From Okeania sp. KiyG1 (GTDB lineage Bacteria > Cyanobacteriota > Cyanobacteriia > Cyanobacteriales > Microcoleaceae): a DNA stretch of 61,458 bases. This document shows, piece after piece, positions 40,866 to 50,007 of the stretch. The stretch spans positions 1 to 61,458 of the forward strand of contig NZ_BLZO01000133.1 of the NCBI RefSeq assembly GCF_014132355.1, written 5' to 3'. Under the pieces are notes generated by a model, which saw nothing but the letters and a program-made list of their open reading frames with translations, was not told where the DNA came from and searched no databases. A program made the position numbers and the translations under genes. Every line of letters starts with the position of its first letter. Positions within the stretch are counted from its first letter, which is position 1.

Positions 40866-42153
40866 CAGGACTTACGCAAAGACACTATATATAGCGTATG
40901 CTCAATAGAGCGATCGCCTAAAAATTATAGCGATCGCCCAGCTTGGCTAATTCTATTCCTATTTATACTCATGTTAAACAACTGTCATTTTAATTGTCGG
41001 ATATTTGAGTTCACAAACTAGATATTTAGATGACAATTGATGTTTCAGTTGGTAAATAGTTTTCCCCATAACATTTGCCATTTTTTTCAAATGATTCCAC
41101 ACCAACATGGCACAAGCAATATGATTTTTTTGAATTTTTGCCCGACGACATTGGCAAAATTCAAGCCCTGTTAGTTGTTTAATTCTGGCGTGAAATTCCT
41201 CAATTGTCCACCTGGTTTGAATTTCAAACTCAACGTCATCTGTACTTTGATAATTGAGGTCATTCGTGGCAATATATTCTGTTCTGTTTGTAGAAACAGT
41301 AGCCCAGAATAATCTAACTTTTTTATCTCTAGGAAAACCTTTAATCTTAATAATCTTTCCTGATGCTAGTTCCAACTCATTCCATTTTAATCCTTCCAGT
41401 TTTTGATATTTTTTTACACCCCCACTATCGTCTACTAAACGATTGCTTTTCAAAGGGCAATAGTAAATTTTATCTAAATTATCTATTAAACTCATTAGTC
41501 TTTGAGTTGCATAACAGCTATCCATTAATACTATTTTTACTGGTTTTTTCTTCTTTTAGACCACATCAACCATCATTTATTGTACATTATCTATTTTACT
41601 CTTTTCATCGCTTTCTGGATTATAAATACGATAATCTACTATCCAGAATCGCTCTAACTGAGGATTAAAATATAAGCAATTCACTATTCCTATTCCACTC
41701 ACTACCCTATGTTCATTACCACTCTCTCTGACGACGAACAAATTCAATTTTATGGGAATATTTTTTATTAATAACTGTATCATCAAAAATTAAATAACCA
41801 TCTTCAGAAGTGACAATCTCTTCCCTGACATTTTGCCACAAAATTTCTGTACCTAAATCAACATTTTTTTGTAGGACGATTAATTTGATCGTGGCTAATT
41901 TTTTCCAGATGCTCGGCCAGATTTGTCAGAGTATAATTTTTCTGACTACTTATTAAATACTGACAATATTTTATATAATTAAAGTTCATCTTAAAGTATT
42001 GACAAGTATATGGATACTAATCTAGTATACCAAGTAATTTACAGTAATTTGGGGTACATTTTTAAGGTTTTTATATTTTGCTATTCAAGCGATCGCCAAA
42101 TAGATCGGCCTTTAAGGACTAACACTATATGTAGTGTCTTTGCGTAAGTCCTG
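40866..42153. mobile_element. Insertion sequence of family B (IS4/IS701-like), decayed, inside the feo locus
   Basis: The left end CAGGACTTACGCAAAGACAC and its complement at 42131-42153 form the inverted ends. 5-bp repeats ATAGT flank it (40861-40865, 42154-42158). It carries one minus-strand transposase gene broken by several frameshifts. Its ends match those of two MITEs in this window, making it the likely source type. Confidence 0.9.
40974..41992 (-). pseudogene. DDE transposase (IS4/IS701-like), frameshifted
   Basis: Reading from ATG at about 41990, the pieces give MNFNYIKYCQYLISSQKNY, then in other frames LIFDDTVINKKYSHKIE, NEHRVVSGIGIVNCLYFNP, RFWIVDYRIYNPESDEKSK, and finally from 41525 a 183-residue part with MDSCYATQRLM and RWTIEEFHARIKQLTG. 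FDDT, MDS and the E of TIEEFH are the DDE residues. At least three frame changes and a stop between KIDNVQ and the 41525 part disable it. Confidence 0.85.
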
Positions 42154-42180
42154 ATAGTATACGTTTATAACTATGCTTCC

Positions 42181-42237
42181 ATCTCCCCTACTCCCCTACT
42201 CCCCTACTCCTCTACTCCCCTACTCCCCTACTCCCCT
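42181..42237. repeat. Octamer tandem repeat ACTCCCCT
   Basis: Seven units between the IS right end and the stop of the FeoA-fusion gene. Confidence 0.85.
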
Positions 42238-42254
42238 GATGCCGAAATTTAGTA

Positions 42255-43181
42255 TCACTTTGGCTCTATCTCTAGGCTACCGTCTGCATAGAGTAAAATA
42301 ACAAACTCAGTCCATTCTGTTCTATTAGTAGCATTAGGCGTAACTAAATTGGGCAGTGGTGTACTGCTCAAATGGTTTTTTGCTATTTGATTAAAAGCTT
42401 CGTAAGAAATAATTTCTCCATTTTTATCTACCTTAACTAGATAAATTGCTGTTTGTTTTACTGGTTTGTCCCAGTTTTTATCAATATCAGTATAGAGTTT
42501 TTCTTGTAATCTAGAAATTTCTTTTTTATCGGTAATTTTTTCACCTATTGATTCTACATTTTCAACGGCAGAATTAGTTGTTGTTTCTACTGGATTAATG
42601 GTATTTTCAATAGTAGCTTGATTTGTCGTTTCAAGGGAATCAGATTTATCATTTACAGTATCCGAATTTCCAGCTACTTTTGGTGCAGATAAAGTTGTAT
42701 CTATCGTCTCTAAATTTTCATTTTCTGTTAATTGTGAAGTCGAATTAGAAACAATATTAGCAGTAGTTTTTTCTCGAACGCCTCCATCAATATTTCCATT
42801 ATTCAGAAGTTGATAAATTTCAGCAATAACAACTATAAAAATGGCAGTTAATGTCAGTAATGAGAGAGCTTTAACTTCTTTAGTTAACTTAATTACAGAC
42901 TTGGGGAGTATCTCATAATCTTCTGATGAATTTGTTTCCTCATCCCCATCTGTTTTAATCACGATCATTTCTGCTTCATGGGACCGGATAGCTATTTCTG
43001 TACTTAAACCGACTCGAATGTGCAAAGGCCCACTAAAGCTTCCCTCTCGCAAGACTTGCACTGGTCTATCAGAAACTACCCCCATTGCTGCGAGTCTCTC
43101 AACAATTCCTTGATCGCGACCAATATTTAATACTCGATCGACTATTGCCATTTGCCCTGTTTTCAAATCAGCTACATTCAT
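42255..43181 (-). CDS. FeoA-domain protein with membrane helix and periplasmic tail
   Basis: A 308-residue protein. Residues 1-76 form a FeoA (SH3-like) domain: LKTGQMAIVDRVLNIG, RLAAMGVVSDRPVQVLREG and a closing IAIRSHEAEMIVIK. One membrane helix follows at about 103-123 (LSLLTLTAIFIVVIAEIYQ). A Thr/Ser/Asn-rich linker (125-225) leads to a small C-terminal domain (about 235-308) that ends WTEFVILLYADGSLEIEPK. Free FeoA is a small cytosolic partner of FeoB, so this fusion would anchor FeoA at the membrane and expose a tail outside. It lies between feoA (43505) and feoB and is co-directional with both. Function of the tail is unknown. ATG at 43181. Confidence 0.8.
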   Translation of the reverse strand: MNVADLKTGQMAIVDRVLNIGRDQGIVERLAAMGVVSDRPVQVLREGSFSGPLHIRVGLSTEIAIRSHEAEMIVIKTDGDEETNSSEDYEILPKSVIKLTKEVKALSLLTLTAIFIVVIAEIYQLLNNGNIDGGVREKTTANIVSNSTSQLTENENLETIDTTLSAPKVAGNSDTVNDKSDSLETTNQATIENTINPVETTTNSAVENVESIGEKITDKKEISRLQEKLYTDIDKNWDKPVKQTAIYLVKVDKNGEIISYEAFNQIAKNHLSSTPLPNLVTPNATNRTEWTEFVILLYADGSLEIEPK

Positions 43182-43339
43182 TTTGATTACCTTTGATGTA
43201 TTTTGATGTATTATTTATATATTGTGTAGGTATTGTGGTAATTACTGTCTTGTATTCTGCTTATAATCTCAAGCTTACAGCGAGTCATATCATCCGCTTA
43301 TTATTTGACCGAGTTTTCCCTTCTACTCTCTGCCTTTTA

Positions 43340-43494
43340 TATCATGTCCGGATAAGAGCGTGATCAAAAAAACTTTCTCTTTCTTCTTCTTTCTTTCCTC
43401 CTGACTCCTGAGTTCCCCTCCCAGGAGGGGTTAGGGGTGGGTTGACTCCTGACTCCTGAGTCGTTTATTTATAACTATTCAACCGGACATGATA
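43340..43494. mobile_element. Family C MITE between the two FeoA-type genes
   Basis: TATCATGTCCGGATAAGAG and CCGGACATGATA ends, with TTA on both sides. It sits 10 bp after the feoA stop codon and separates feoA from the FeoA-fusion gene. Confidence 0.85.
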
Positions 43495-43504
43495 TTACTT
43501 ATTG

Positions 43505-43927
43505 CTAATGAATGATTTTGGCAGAGACAATAATATTGCTAGCAGGGTTAAGTCCCAAACCAATATTCTGATTTCCTACTGCAACAATTACCGAACCACT
43601 AGAACTATTACTAATTACCTCTAGCTCAACTCCTACAAATAACCCCATTTTTTTCAAGCGGCGAGCCATTTCACCTATAGCATTGATATTAACAATATGT
43701 AAGCGATCGCCTCGTTTTGCTTGTGTGAGTGGAAAGTTAGTTTCTACTGCTTGTTGATAATTTTCTTTAAGAGTTTGATAGCTGTTTTCCTCTTTCAGCT
43801 CAATATAGTTGCTGTCTCCCAGAAATGTAAATTCCCATGCTTTCTCTTTTTTCTCTACATTATGTTTTGACCTATCTTCATATTTTTTATCCATTAACTT
43901 ATGTAAATAATTGACATTTATTTTCAT
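43505..43927 (-). CDS. feoA: FeoA domain protein
   Basis: A 140-residue protein. The C-terminal half (about 62-140) is a FeoA domain: FPLTQAKRGDRLHIVNI, EMARRLKKMGLFVGVELEV, then SGSVIVAVGNQNIGLGL and the end ASNIIVSAKI. The first 60 residues are charged and not conserved. FeoA supports FeoB-dependent Fe2+ uptake. It is the first gene of the feo locus. A family C element and then the FeoA-fusion gene follow on the same strand, and a decayed IS separates these from feoB. A start further in cannot be excluded. ATG at 43927. Confidence 0.82.
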   Translation of the reverse strand: MKINVNYLHKLMDKKYEDRSKHNVEKKEKAWEFTFLGDSNYIELKEENSYQTLKENYQQAVETNFPLTQAKRGDRLHIVNINAIGEMARRLKKMGLFVGVELEVISNSSSGSVIVAVGNQNIGLGLNPASNIIVSAKIIH

Positions 43928-44257
43928 TTAGTATAGTAACGATAGCAGAGTAGTTTGTCAAGTTTAATATTTTTAATATTTGACATTATTCAAAACTGGA
44001 AATAGAGTAAATCAAGAGCAATCAATTATATTATTTCTCTCACCTACCTGCTATTAAGAAAGTATTAATTTTCAATACTTTTACTAAATACTAAAAATAA
44101 TACTTTTATGATGGGGGGATGGGGAGATGGGGAGATGGTAGTCAAACATAGCATTACGATTCAGAAATGGTATAATCAGACGCACGCATACGAAATTATA
44201 CACCATTTCTAGAGGTTAACGGTCGTTAACCCCTACTTTAATTGTTACTCAAAATTC
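43928..44257. other. Upstream region of feoA
   Basis: Just upstream of the start the DNA reads GTCAAGTTTAATATTTTTAATATTTGAC, a near-palindrome with GTCAA/TTGAC arms that could be a regulator site. I cannot tell whether Fur binds it. A GGGGAGATGGGGAGATGG short repeat lies at 44115. Confidence 0.35.
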
Positions 44258-45702
44258 TCACCCAATAACTTTTGATGGAGATTCATCGAACATTTCTCCT
44301 GCTTGTAAACGCTTCATATAACTTACTTGGTCTGTTGCAACTTTACCACAGAGAAAATAAGCGCCAAGCAAACTTGGAAAAGCAAGAGTTATTTTCATAG
44401 CATCACTAAACTCAATAACTGCTTCTGGGTTAGTAACCGTACCGACAAAAATACCTACTAAGAACAAGATTTTATAGATAATCACACCTCGGTTTCCAAA
44501 TAAATATTGCCAGCAAACTTGACCATAGTAACTACTAGAAATCATGGTAGAAAAAGCAAACAAAAATATACAAACTGTCAAAACAGCAGGAAACCACTCA
44601 ATCACAGTAGTAAAAGCTGCTAAAGTTAGTTCTGAACCGTTGAAAGCAGCAAATTCAGGATTATTGTAAACACCAGTAATAATCACTACTAAAGCGGTCA
44701 TATTACAGATAATGACAGTATCAATAAATGGTTCTAGCATTGCTACAATACCTTCTCGGACAGGTTCATCTGTCTTTGCCGTAGCATGAGCGATCGCTGC
44801 TAAACCCAATCCTGCTTCATTAGAAAAAGCTGCACGGCGAAACCCTTGTATTAGCGATCCCACAAAACCTCCTGCCATAGCTTGGGGAGCAAAAGCGCTA
44901 TGAATTATAGTAGAAAATGCGTGAGGAATAGCAGTAAAATTAGCTAAAATCACCCATGAACCTGCCAGAAAGTAAACGCCACACATTGTCGGTACAATGG
45001 CAGCAGCTACTCCAGCAATACGTTGAATACCACCTACTATTACTAACCCCACTATCAATACTAAAATTAATCCATAAACCCAGCTTCGTTCAGCAAAAAA
45101 AAGGTATCACATTAGCAACAACTACTTGAGACTGGTTAGACTGAAATATACTGGAACTGCCCAAAACAGCTAAGATATTGAACAGTGCAAACATTCCACC
45201 TAAAAATTGACCTAATTTTTTTTTGTCCTAAATCGGCTAAACCCATTGATATATAATACATTGGCCCTCCAATGCTTGTACCATCTGGGTTAACTACACG
45301 ATATTTTTGTGCCAGAGTACATTCAACAAACTTTGTACTCATGCCTAACAATCCTGCGATCGTCATCCAAAAAGCTGCGCCTGGTCCTCCAAAACTAATA
45401 GCAATAGCAACTCCAGCAATATTTCCTAGCCCCACAGTTCCGGATAAAGCAGTTGCCATGGCTTGAAAATGGGAGACTTCACCTTCATCATTAGGGTCAT
45501 CGTATTTTCCCAAAATAATGTCTATCGAGTGTTTAAAAGCTCGAATATTAATAAATTGCATTCGGAGAGTAAAAAAGAGACCGCCACCAATTAGCCAAAG
45601 TACAATAAGTGGTATCCCTTGGTCGCCACCAATACGATAAAAAATGATAGCATCTATATTTTTTAATATTTGAGAAAAAGTAACAGAAATCCAATCTAAC
45701 AT
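44258..45702 (-). pseudogene. AGCS sodium:alanine/glycine symporter, two frameshifts
   Basis: Two fragments (45702 to 45136 and 45058 to 44258) belong to one symporter of about 480 residues that imports alanine or glycine with Na+. Part one has the family motif [20 protein letters not shown] and [18 protein letters not shown]. Part two has GFRRAAFSNEAGLGLAAIAHA and DTVIICNMTALVV. Between them the frame is lost at a run of nine A (eight restore it, about 45220) and regained at a run of eight T (seven restore it, about 45100). With both corrections the reading gives [19 protein letters not shown] and then ERSWVYGLILVL. Both lesions are +1 in homopolymers, so polymerase slippage or sequencing error are both possible. 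Confidence 0.85.
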
Positions 45703-46120
45703 TTGGTTAGTAGTTCATAGTAATATTTAATACTATATTATACCAAGTAGTATATTTTTTGATTATATTTATTCAAAAAACCAAATAATATTTATTTTTG
45801 TCAATTTAAACCGTAAAAAACAAAGAATTTTAAAATCGTTTTTAGTCGAATATTAACGGAAATTCAAATCTATTTTTACACGTTAAAAATATTCTTACTA
45901 GAAACATGATTGATAACATAGAGAAACACTATAAAATCCATATTTTTTTTACGTTCTCCAAGGTTAGTAATACCATTTCACTTAAAAAATGTCACAATGA
46001 GAATGTTAATTATTCGTTTGACAATTTCTCTATAGGTATTTTAGGTATTCATTATCAAACCTCGGCTTAATTCACAAAACATATTGTTATAATATTGCTT
46101 GAACTTCCTGAACAGGTTCC
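45703..46120. other. Divergent promoter region, no gene
   Basis: AT-rich, unique sequence between the symporter and the 46.1-kb gene pair. No repeats of the named families are seen. Confidence 0.45.
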
Positions 46121-46672
46121 ATGAGTGAAAATTTAGATCCAGATTTGCCTGAAAAGAAAATCCTTCCTTATTCTCAAACTTCGGAGAGTAAACTCATTTC
46201 TCTCCCTAATACAAAAAATTCTGATTTAGATTTGATCAATCAGGTTTTAGCCGAGCGAACTCGTAAAGCAGAAACAATTCAAGAAGTTGAAAATATTGTC
46301 AAGCTTCTGCCTTATATAGATAAACTAAAGGAAAATCAGCTTAAACAAAACTTAGCTCTTGCTCAAATTGAAGAATATCAAAAGCAAGCTGATTTTAATA
46401 GAAAAATTGCAACACGTAAAGAGTTAACCAAAATTGTTGCTAGTATCACTGGAATAGGAGTCGGTTTATATTTAATGTCAAGCGCTCCTTTATTCGGTCC
46501 ACTTTTGATTATTCTTGGACTAGCAAGTCCGCTTCAGTATTCACTAAGAGAGGTGGCCAATCTATGGGACAGTATGGTTAACTCTACAAAAAATTCAGCA
46601 TTAAGTTTATTATCACCAGACCAAACAGCTAGCGATCAGACAGATAATTCGGATCAAATTTCAAATTTATAA
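46121..46672 (+). CDS. Hypothetical membrane protein, first of a gene pair
   Basis: A 183-residue protein I do not recognise. The N-terminal 100 residues are polar and helical (NQVLAERTRKAETIQEVE, then KLLPYIDKLKENQLKQN). Two hydrophobic stretches follow at about 107-124 (IVASITGIGVGLYLMSSA) and 126-139 (LFGPLLIILGLAS), then a short polar tail. The second gene starts 16 bp downstream with its own strong ribosome binding site, so the two form an operon. The pair may be a membrane complex. It is isolated between an amino-acid symporter and a DUF3352 gene, so context gives no function. ATG at 46121, AGG at about -7. Confidence 0.65.
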   Translation: MSENLDPDLPEKKILPYSQTSESKLISLPNTKNSDLDLINQVLAERTRKAETIQEVENIVKLLPYIDKLKENQLKQNLALAQIEEYQKQADFNRKIATRKELTKIVASITGIGVGLYLMSSAPLFGPLLIILGLASPLQYSLREVANLWDSMVNSTKNSALSLLSPDQTASDQTDNSDQISNL

Positions 46673-46678
46673 AGGAGG
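46671..46678 (+). promoter_or_regulatory. Strong ribosome binding site AAAGGAGG
   Basis: AAAGGAGG overlaps the stop region of the upstream gene and lies about 10 nt before ATG 46689. It indicates coupled expression of the pair. Confidence 0.75.
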
Positions 46679-46688
46679 CAAAGCTTGT

Positions 46689-47291
46689 ATGTCAGAATCT
46701 AGTAAAAACGATGTTTTAGAAAAGTATAAATTTGATAAGTATTATAAGTTTATCACAGCAATTGCTCTCTCAGGAATCTTATTGATTTTGATTTTAATTT
46801 TAGTATATGTTGCGATTCCTCTGACTACACAACAAGTTTTGATAGCTATTATAGGAATGGTTTTATTAGCAACATTAGATGCTTTTAAACGATGCTTTGA
46901 ATATCCGGACTTATATCAAGCTACTACTATTATTGACAACAGACAGATTGAAAACAATACAGTCTATAACACATCTTATGGAAAACAAAATCTCGCAGAA
47001 GCAGCGGCTGAAATTCAGGAATTGCTAGAGCAGCTTTCTCAGACTTATCCAACAACAACAGAGAAAGAGCAAATAGAATTAGCTGTGGAAGCTGTAGATG
47101 AAATCCAGCATAATCCTACTCTCAAATCTAGATTAATAACTGCATTAAAAGCAGGAGCAATGGAAGCACTTAAAGAATCAATTAACCACCCGGTAGCTAA
47201 TATAATAGTTAATTTATTAGCTACAGAATATTCACAAGAATGGCAGAAAAGCACTACAGAGAGCGTGGAAGATAAGACTATTGAGAAGTAA
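46689..47291 (+). CDS. Two-helix membrane protein with cyanobacterial C-terminal helical domain
   Basis: A 200-residue protein. Helix 1 is at about 21-43 (FITAIALSGILLILILILV) and helix 2 at about 50-65 (QVLIAIIGMVLLATLD). A polar spacer with IDNRQIENNTVYNTSYG leads to a helical domain at about 98-190: NLAEAAAEIQELLEQLSQTY, EQIELAVEAVDEIQHNP, LKSRLITALKAGAMEALKE and HPVANIIVNLLA. I recall this module as the C-terminus of many cyanobacterial pentapeptide-repeat and other multidomain proteins. Here it is joined only to two membrane helices, a layout seen in effector proteins of conflict systems. That reading is inference. It is co-transcribed with the preceding gene. Confidence 0.65.
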   Translation: MSESSKNDVLEKYKFDKYYKFITAIALSGILLILILILVYVAIPLTTQQVLIAIIGMVLLATLDAFKRCFEYPDLYQATTIIDNRQIENNTVYNTSYGKQNLAEAAAEIQELLEQLSQTYPTTTEKEQIELAVEAVDEIQHNPTLKSRLITALKAGAMEALKESINHPVANIIVNLLATEYSQEWQKSTTESVEDKTIEK

Positions 47292-47340
47292 TACAAAATC
47301 TGGTTTTACTGACAATTTACTTCATCTATTTTGATAATTT

Positions 47341-47371
47341 GGGTGCGTTACGCTATCGCTAACAGCACCCT
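47341..47371. terminator. Hairpin GGGTGC...GCACCC
   Basis: GGGTGCGTTA pairs with TAACAGCACCC around a CGCTATCGC loop, 50 bp after the end of the gene pair. A T-rich AAAGTCA-complement tract follows. It could terminate transcription from both sides. The same arm sequence occurs at 36637. Confidence 0.5.
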
Positions 47372-47419
47372 ACTAACTACTTTTGACTTTTGACTTTTGA
47401 CTTTTGACTTCTAACTCTA

Positions 47420-48967
47420 CTACTTCTGCAACACCCACAACATTTCCATCTCATTTGTCAACTCATCCGACCAACTCGCCGTCACCCCAATACCACGAAT
47501 TGAACTCAAAACAACCTTCACATCCCGTGGCATAATCACATTCACAAACGGATAACGATTCGCCCAAACCATCATCTGCTCCACATTCAAATAAAAATAC
47601 CCCTGATTCGACCTTGGTAAAGACCCCACGACTTCCTCAAAACTCTCACTCCCAATTAAACCATTATCAGGCATAGTCGTCATCACCTCTATCAACGGTT
47701 CGCCAAGCGCCACAAACAAAGAATCATCATCCAACCACCCATACCCCAAAAAACTACCAATACCAATCATCTGCCACTCAGTTACCGATATCTCTCCCAC
47801 CTGTCTTTCCTTCAACGACACACCAGGTTGTTCCACCGCTATTCTATTTAACTTTCTCAACATTCCATTAGCTGCAAAGCGATCGCTAGTCTCCAAAATC
47901 ATCCCTCCACCAACCCCAGTCTGTGCCAATATTCCTTCATTAGACCGAATCAAACCTATAGCAAACTCCCCATCCATCCAACCAAACACTTCTCGATCCA
48001 CATCCAAATCAACATCTTTCAACGTCTTCCTCACCATCTCCAACAGATCCTGCAAATCTTCACTACCTTGGGCCTGCACCACAAACTGCGACCAAGCTGA
48101 ACTAATATTCTTCCCATTAATCGACATCATCGTCTCCGCTGGAAACCGTTGCAAAACCTCAACCGATGCCGTTTCAGTCTGCTCTGGAGACAAGGGAGAA
48201 TTCAACTTAGTCACTGTCCGCAACCGCAAACCAGCATCATCCACCCCTATTCCCATCACCACAGAATCTATTTTTTCCAACTGCCCTAAACTGGCAGTAG
48301 ATAACTTTTCATTCTCCGGCAAGTCATCAGTAAATGCCTTGATCAACTCACTATAATTAGGAATAAAAATAGTAGCGAGGGCATTCTCCACCCCCGCACT
48401 CTGCTGTAAACTCTCAGCAGCATCTTCTTGCATCGCCAAAGAAGCTTGACCCTGAAACGTATCAATAGCATCTTCCACTGCTGCTGCAAGGGGAGCGATC
48501 GCCAAATAATCTCCCAAAATTGCCAAATTAAAAGTTTTCCCACTCTCATCAGTAACTTCCCGAATAGTCACCCCCTGATATTTCCTCTCAATAACTTGAT
48601 TTTCCTCATCCCCTTTTAATTTATTGGCAAATTTCCAAAGCTCCAACTTATTTTTAATTCCTACCAACATCAAAAGATTCACCGAATCGACATCTTGCTC
48701 TGACTCAGCGGAAACAAAAGCCAACATTACTCCTCCCAACCAAGGTTGAATGTCTTTTTGCCAATCAATATTAGCTTCTGCTAAATTTTTCTGCTGAAAT
48801 TCTGCATAACTCTGGCTAATTAATTTTCTGGTTTCGGGAGTACCAAATTGTTGTAATTTATTTAAAGCTTGTTGATTAGGATGAATAAAACTGGCCATAA
48901 TTGCCGACTCAGGTACTATTTGGGCGCTGTTCAGAGGGTTGGAGACTTTCGCGGCCACATTTCTCAA
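47420..48967 (-). CDS. DUF3352 domain protein, N-terminus/start uncertain
   Basis: A DUF3352 protein of at least 515 residues: PESAIMASFIHPNQQALNK near the start, WLGGVMLAF at about 76, repeated beta-rich units, and GYGWLDDDSLFVALGEPLIE and NQGYFYLNVEQMMVW near the end. Family function is unknown, and it is common and membrane-anchored in cyanobacteria. The first usable start is TTG at 48967. In the same frame further upstream the DNA encodes KKLYEKSHFLIAGAAIIAAG and SIATYFYL, exactly the expected anchor helix. That stretch is open to 49054 but has no ATG, GTG or TTG before the helix. ATA at 49049-49051 stands where ATG would be expected. Either ATA is used or the anchor is lost. Confidence 0.85.
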   Translation of the reverse strand: MRNVAAKVSNPLNSAQIVPESAIMASFIHPNQQALNKLQQFGTPETRKLISQSYAEFQQKNLAEANIDWQKDIQPWLGGVMLAFVSAESEQDVDSVNLLMLVGIKNKLELWKFANKLKGDEENQVIERKYQGVTIREVTDESGKTFNLAILGDYLAIAPLAAAVEDAIDTFQGQASLAMQEDAAESLQQSAGVENALATIFIPNYSELIKAFTDDLPENEKLSTASLGQLEKIDSVVMGIGVDDAGLRLRTVTKLNSPLSPEQTETASVEVLQRFPAETMMSINGKNISSAWSQFVVQAQGSEDLQDLLEMVRKTLKDVDLDVDREVFGWMDGEFAIGLIRSNEGILAQTGVGGGMILETSDRFAANGMLRKLNRIAVEQPGVSLKERQVGEISVTEWQMIGIGSFLGYGWLDDDSLFVALGEPLIEVMTTMPDNGLIGSESFEEVVGSLPRSNQGYFYLNVEQMMVWANRYPFVNVIMPRDVKVVLSSIRGIGVTASWSDELTNEMEMLWVLQK

Positions 48968-49149
48968 GTAAAAATAGGTAGCAATACTGCCTGCTGCAAT
49001 TATGGCTGCGCCAGCAATTAAAAAGTGTGATTTTTCATATAATTTTTTTATGACTTAATATTAATATTTAGCAGGTAAGTGCAATAGTAGGGGCGGGTTC
49101 CGCGTTAAGTTAATAGTTTTACCCACAACGGGCGTGAACCCGCCCCCGC

Positions 49150-49275
49150 GCCATTAACGAAGTCAGAACTCAGAACTCAGAACTCAGAAGTTATTTTTGT
49201 AACGGGGATTTGAGCAAAGCTCCAAAAACATTTCGCCTGAAAAGGCGGGGTTGCGCAACCCAATTATTTTGATAA
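49150..49275. repeat. Family F copy
   Basis: TTAACGAAGTCAGAA, a short AGAACTC tandem, TTTTTGTAACGGGGATTTG, the CGCC-TGAAAA-GGCG hairpin and ATTATTTTGATAA follow the same order as the copies at 15608 and 17385. Confidence 0.65.
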
Positions 49276-49501
49276 TCTAATGCATAAAATTAGCTGTGTC
49301 AGTCCAGTAGGTAGACAAAATTCTCTTTAATATTTACTACCAGTTTATATTTTCTGTTTCCTGGTACTTGACCCAACCTACTAAGCTAAAAATCATTTAG
49401 ATTCTATATTTCCTGCTCCCTGTTCCCTGTTCCCTTTGACAAATGGTTTAAATGCAAAACAACTTATATGATGTCTTATATGATGTCTTAAAAAGATAAA
49501 T

Positions 49502-50005
49502 TTAGCTAAATCGCCGAGAAGCCTCACGCCATAATCTATGATTTGGCGACCAGATGAATCGGCGGTAAATTAATGGGACGTCGATTCCCATTCATTAATT
49601 TACAAATATTATCCTCAAGTTTTGGTCTTTAAAAAAACTTGTGCTATTATGTTTTCTAATCAATAAGAGGACAATTTCTAACTATATTGACTGTCAAAAA
49701 AGCCGTTAGCGCAGCTCCTCCTCCGGAGGCAAACGCTGGGCAGAAAACTATAGCTGTGAACCCTCAAAAACAGAGCCAAGATTGCTCAAATTGTGGTGAA
49801 AAAGTCTTGAAAGAATTATCCCAAAGAACTTATTCTTGCCCGCACTGCGACATCGTAATAGACCGGGATGTAAACGCGGCGATAAATATAAAAAATAGGG
49901 CGGTAGGGCATTCCGTCCTTAAAGCTCGTGGAGCCCGATGCAATAGCAGGGCAGCGAAACGAGAAGCCCACACCATAGCGTCAGCTTAGTGTGGGAGTAT
50001 GTCAC
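49502..50005 (+). mobile_element. IS200/IS605-type element with internally deleted tnpB
   Basis: The left end TTAGCTAAATCG with CCTCACGCCATAATCT and the right end with GCCCACACC and GTGTGGGAGTATGTCAC bound it. It holds the 100-codon tnpB remnant. The right end stops 2 bp before ATG 50008 of the next gene and contributes a GGGAG ribosome-binding sequence. Confidence 0.8.
49687..49989 (+). pseudogene. TnpB C-terminal remnant (zinc ribbon and RuvC-III)
   Basis: A 100-codon open frame. After 25 unrelated residues it reads CSNCGEKVLKELSQRTYSCP and HCDIVIDRDVNAAINIK. This gives the four-cysteine zinc ribbon and the third RuvC catalytic Asp (DRDVNAAINI) of TnpB, followed by the tail KREAHTIASA. Full TnpB is about 380-400 residues, so three quarters is deleted and it cannot be an active guide-RNA nuclease. 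Confidence 0.85.
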
Positions 50006-50007
50006 TG

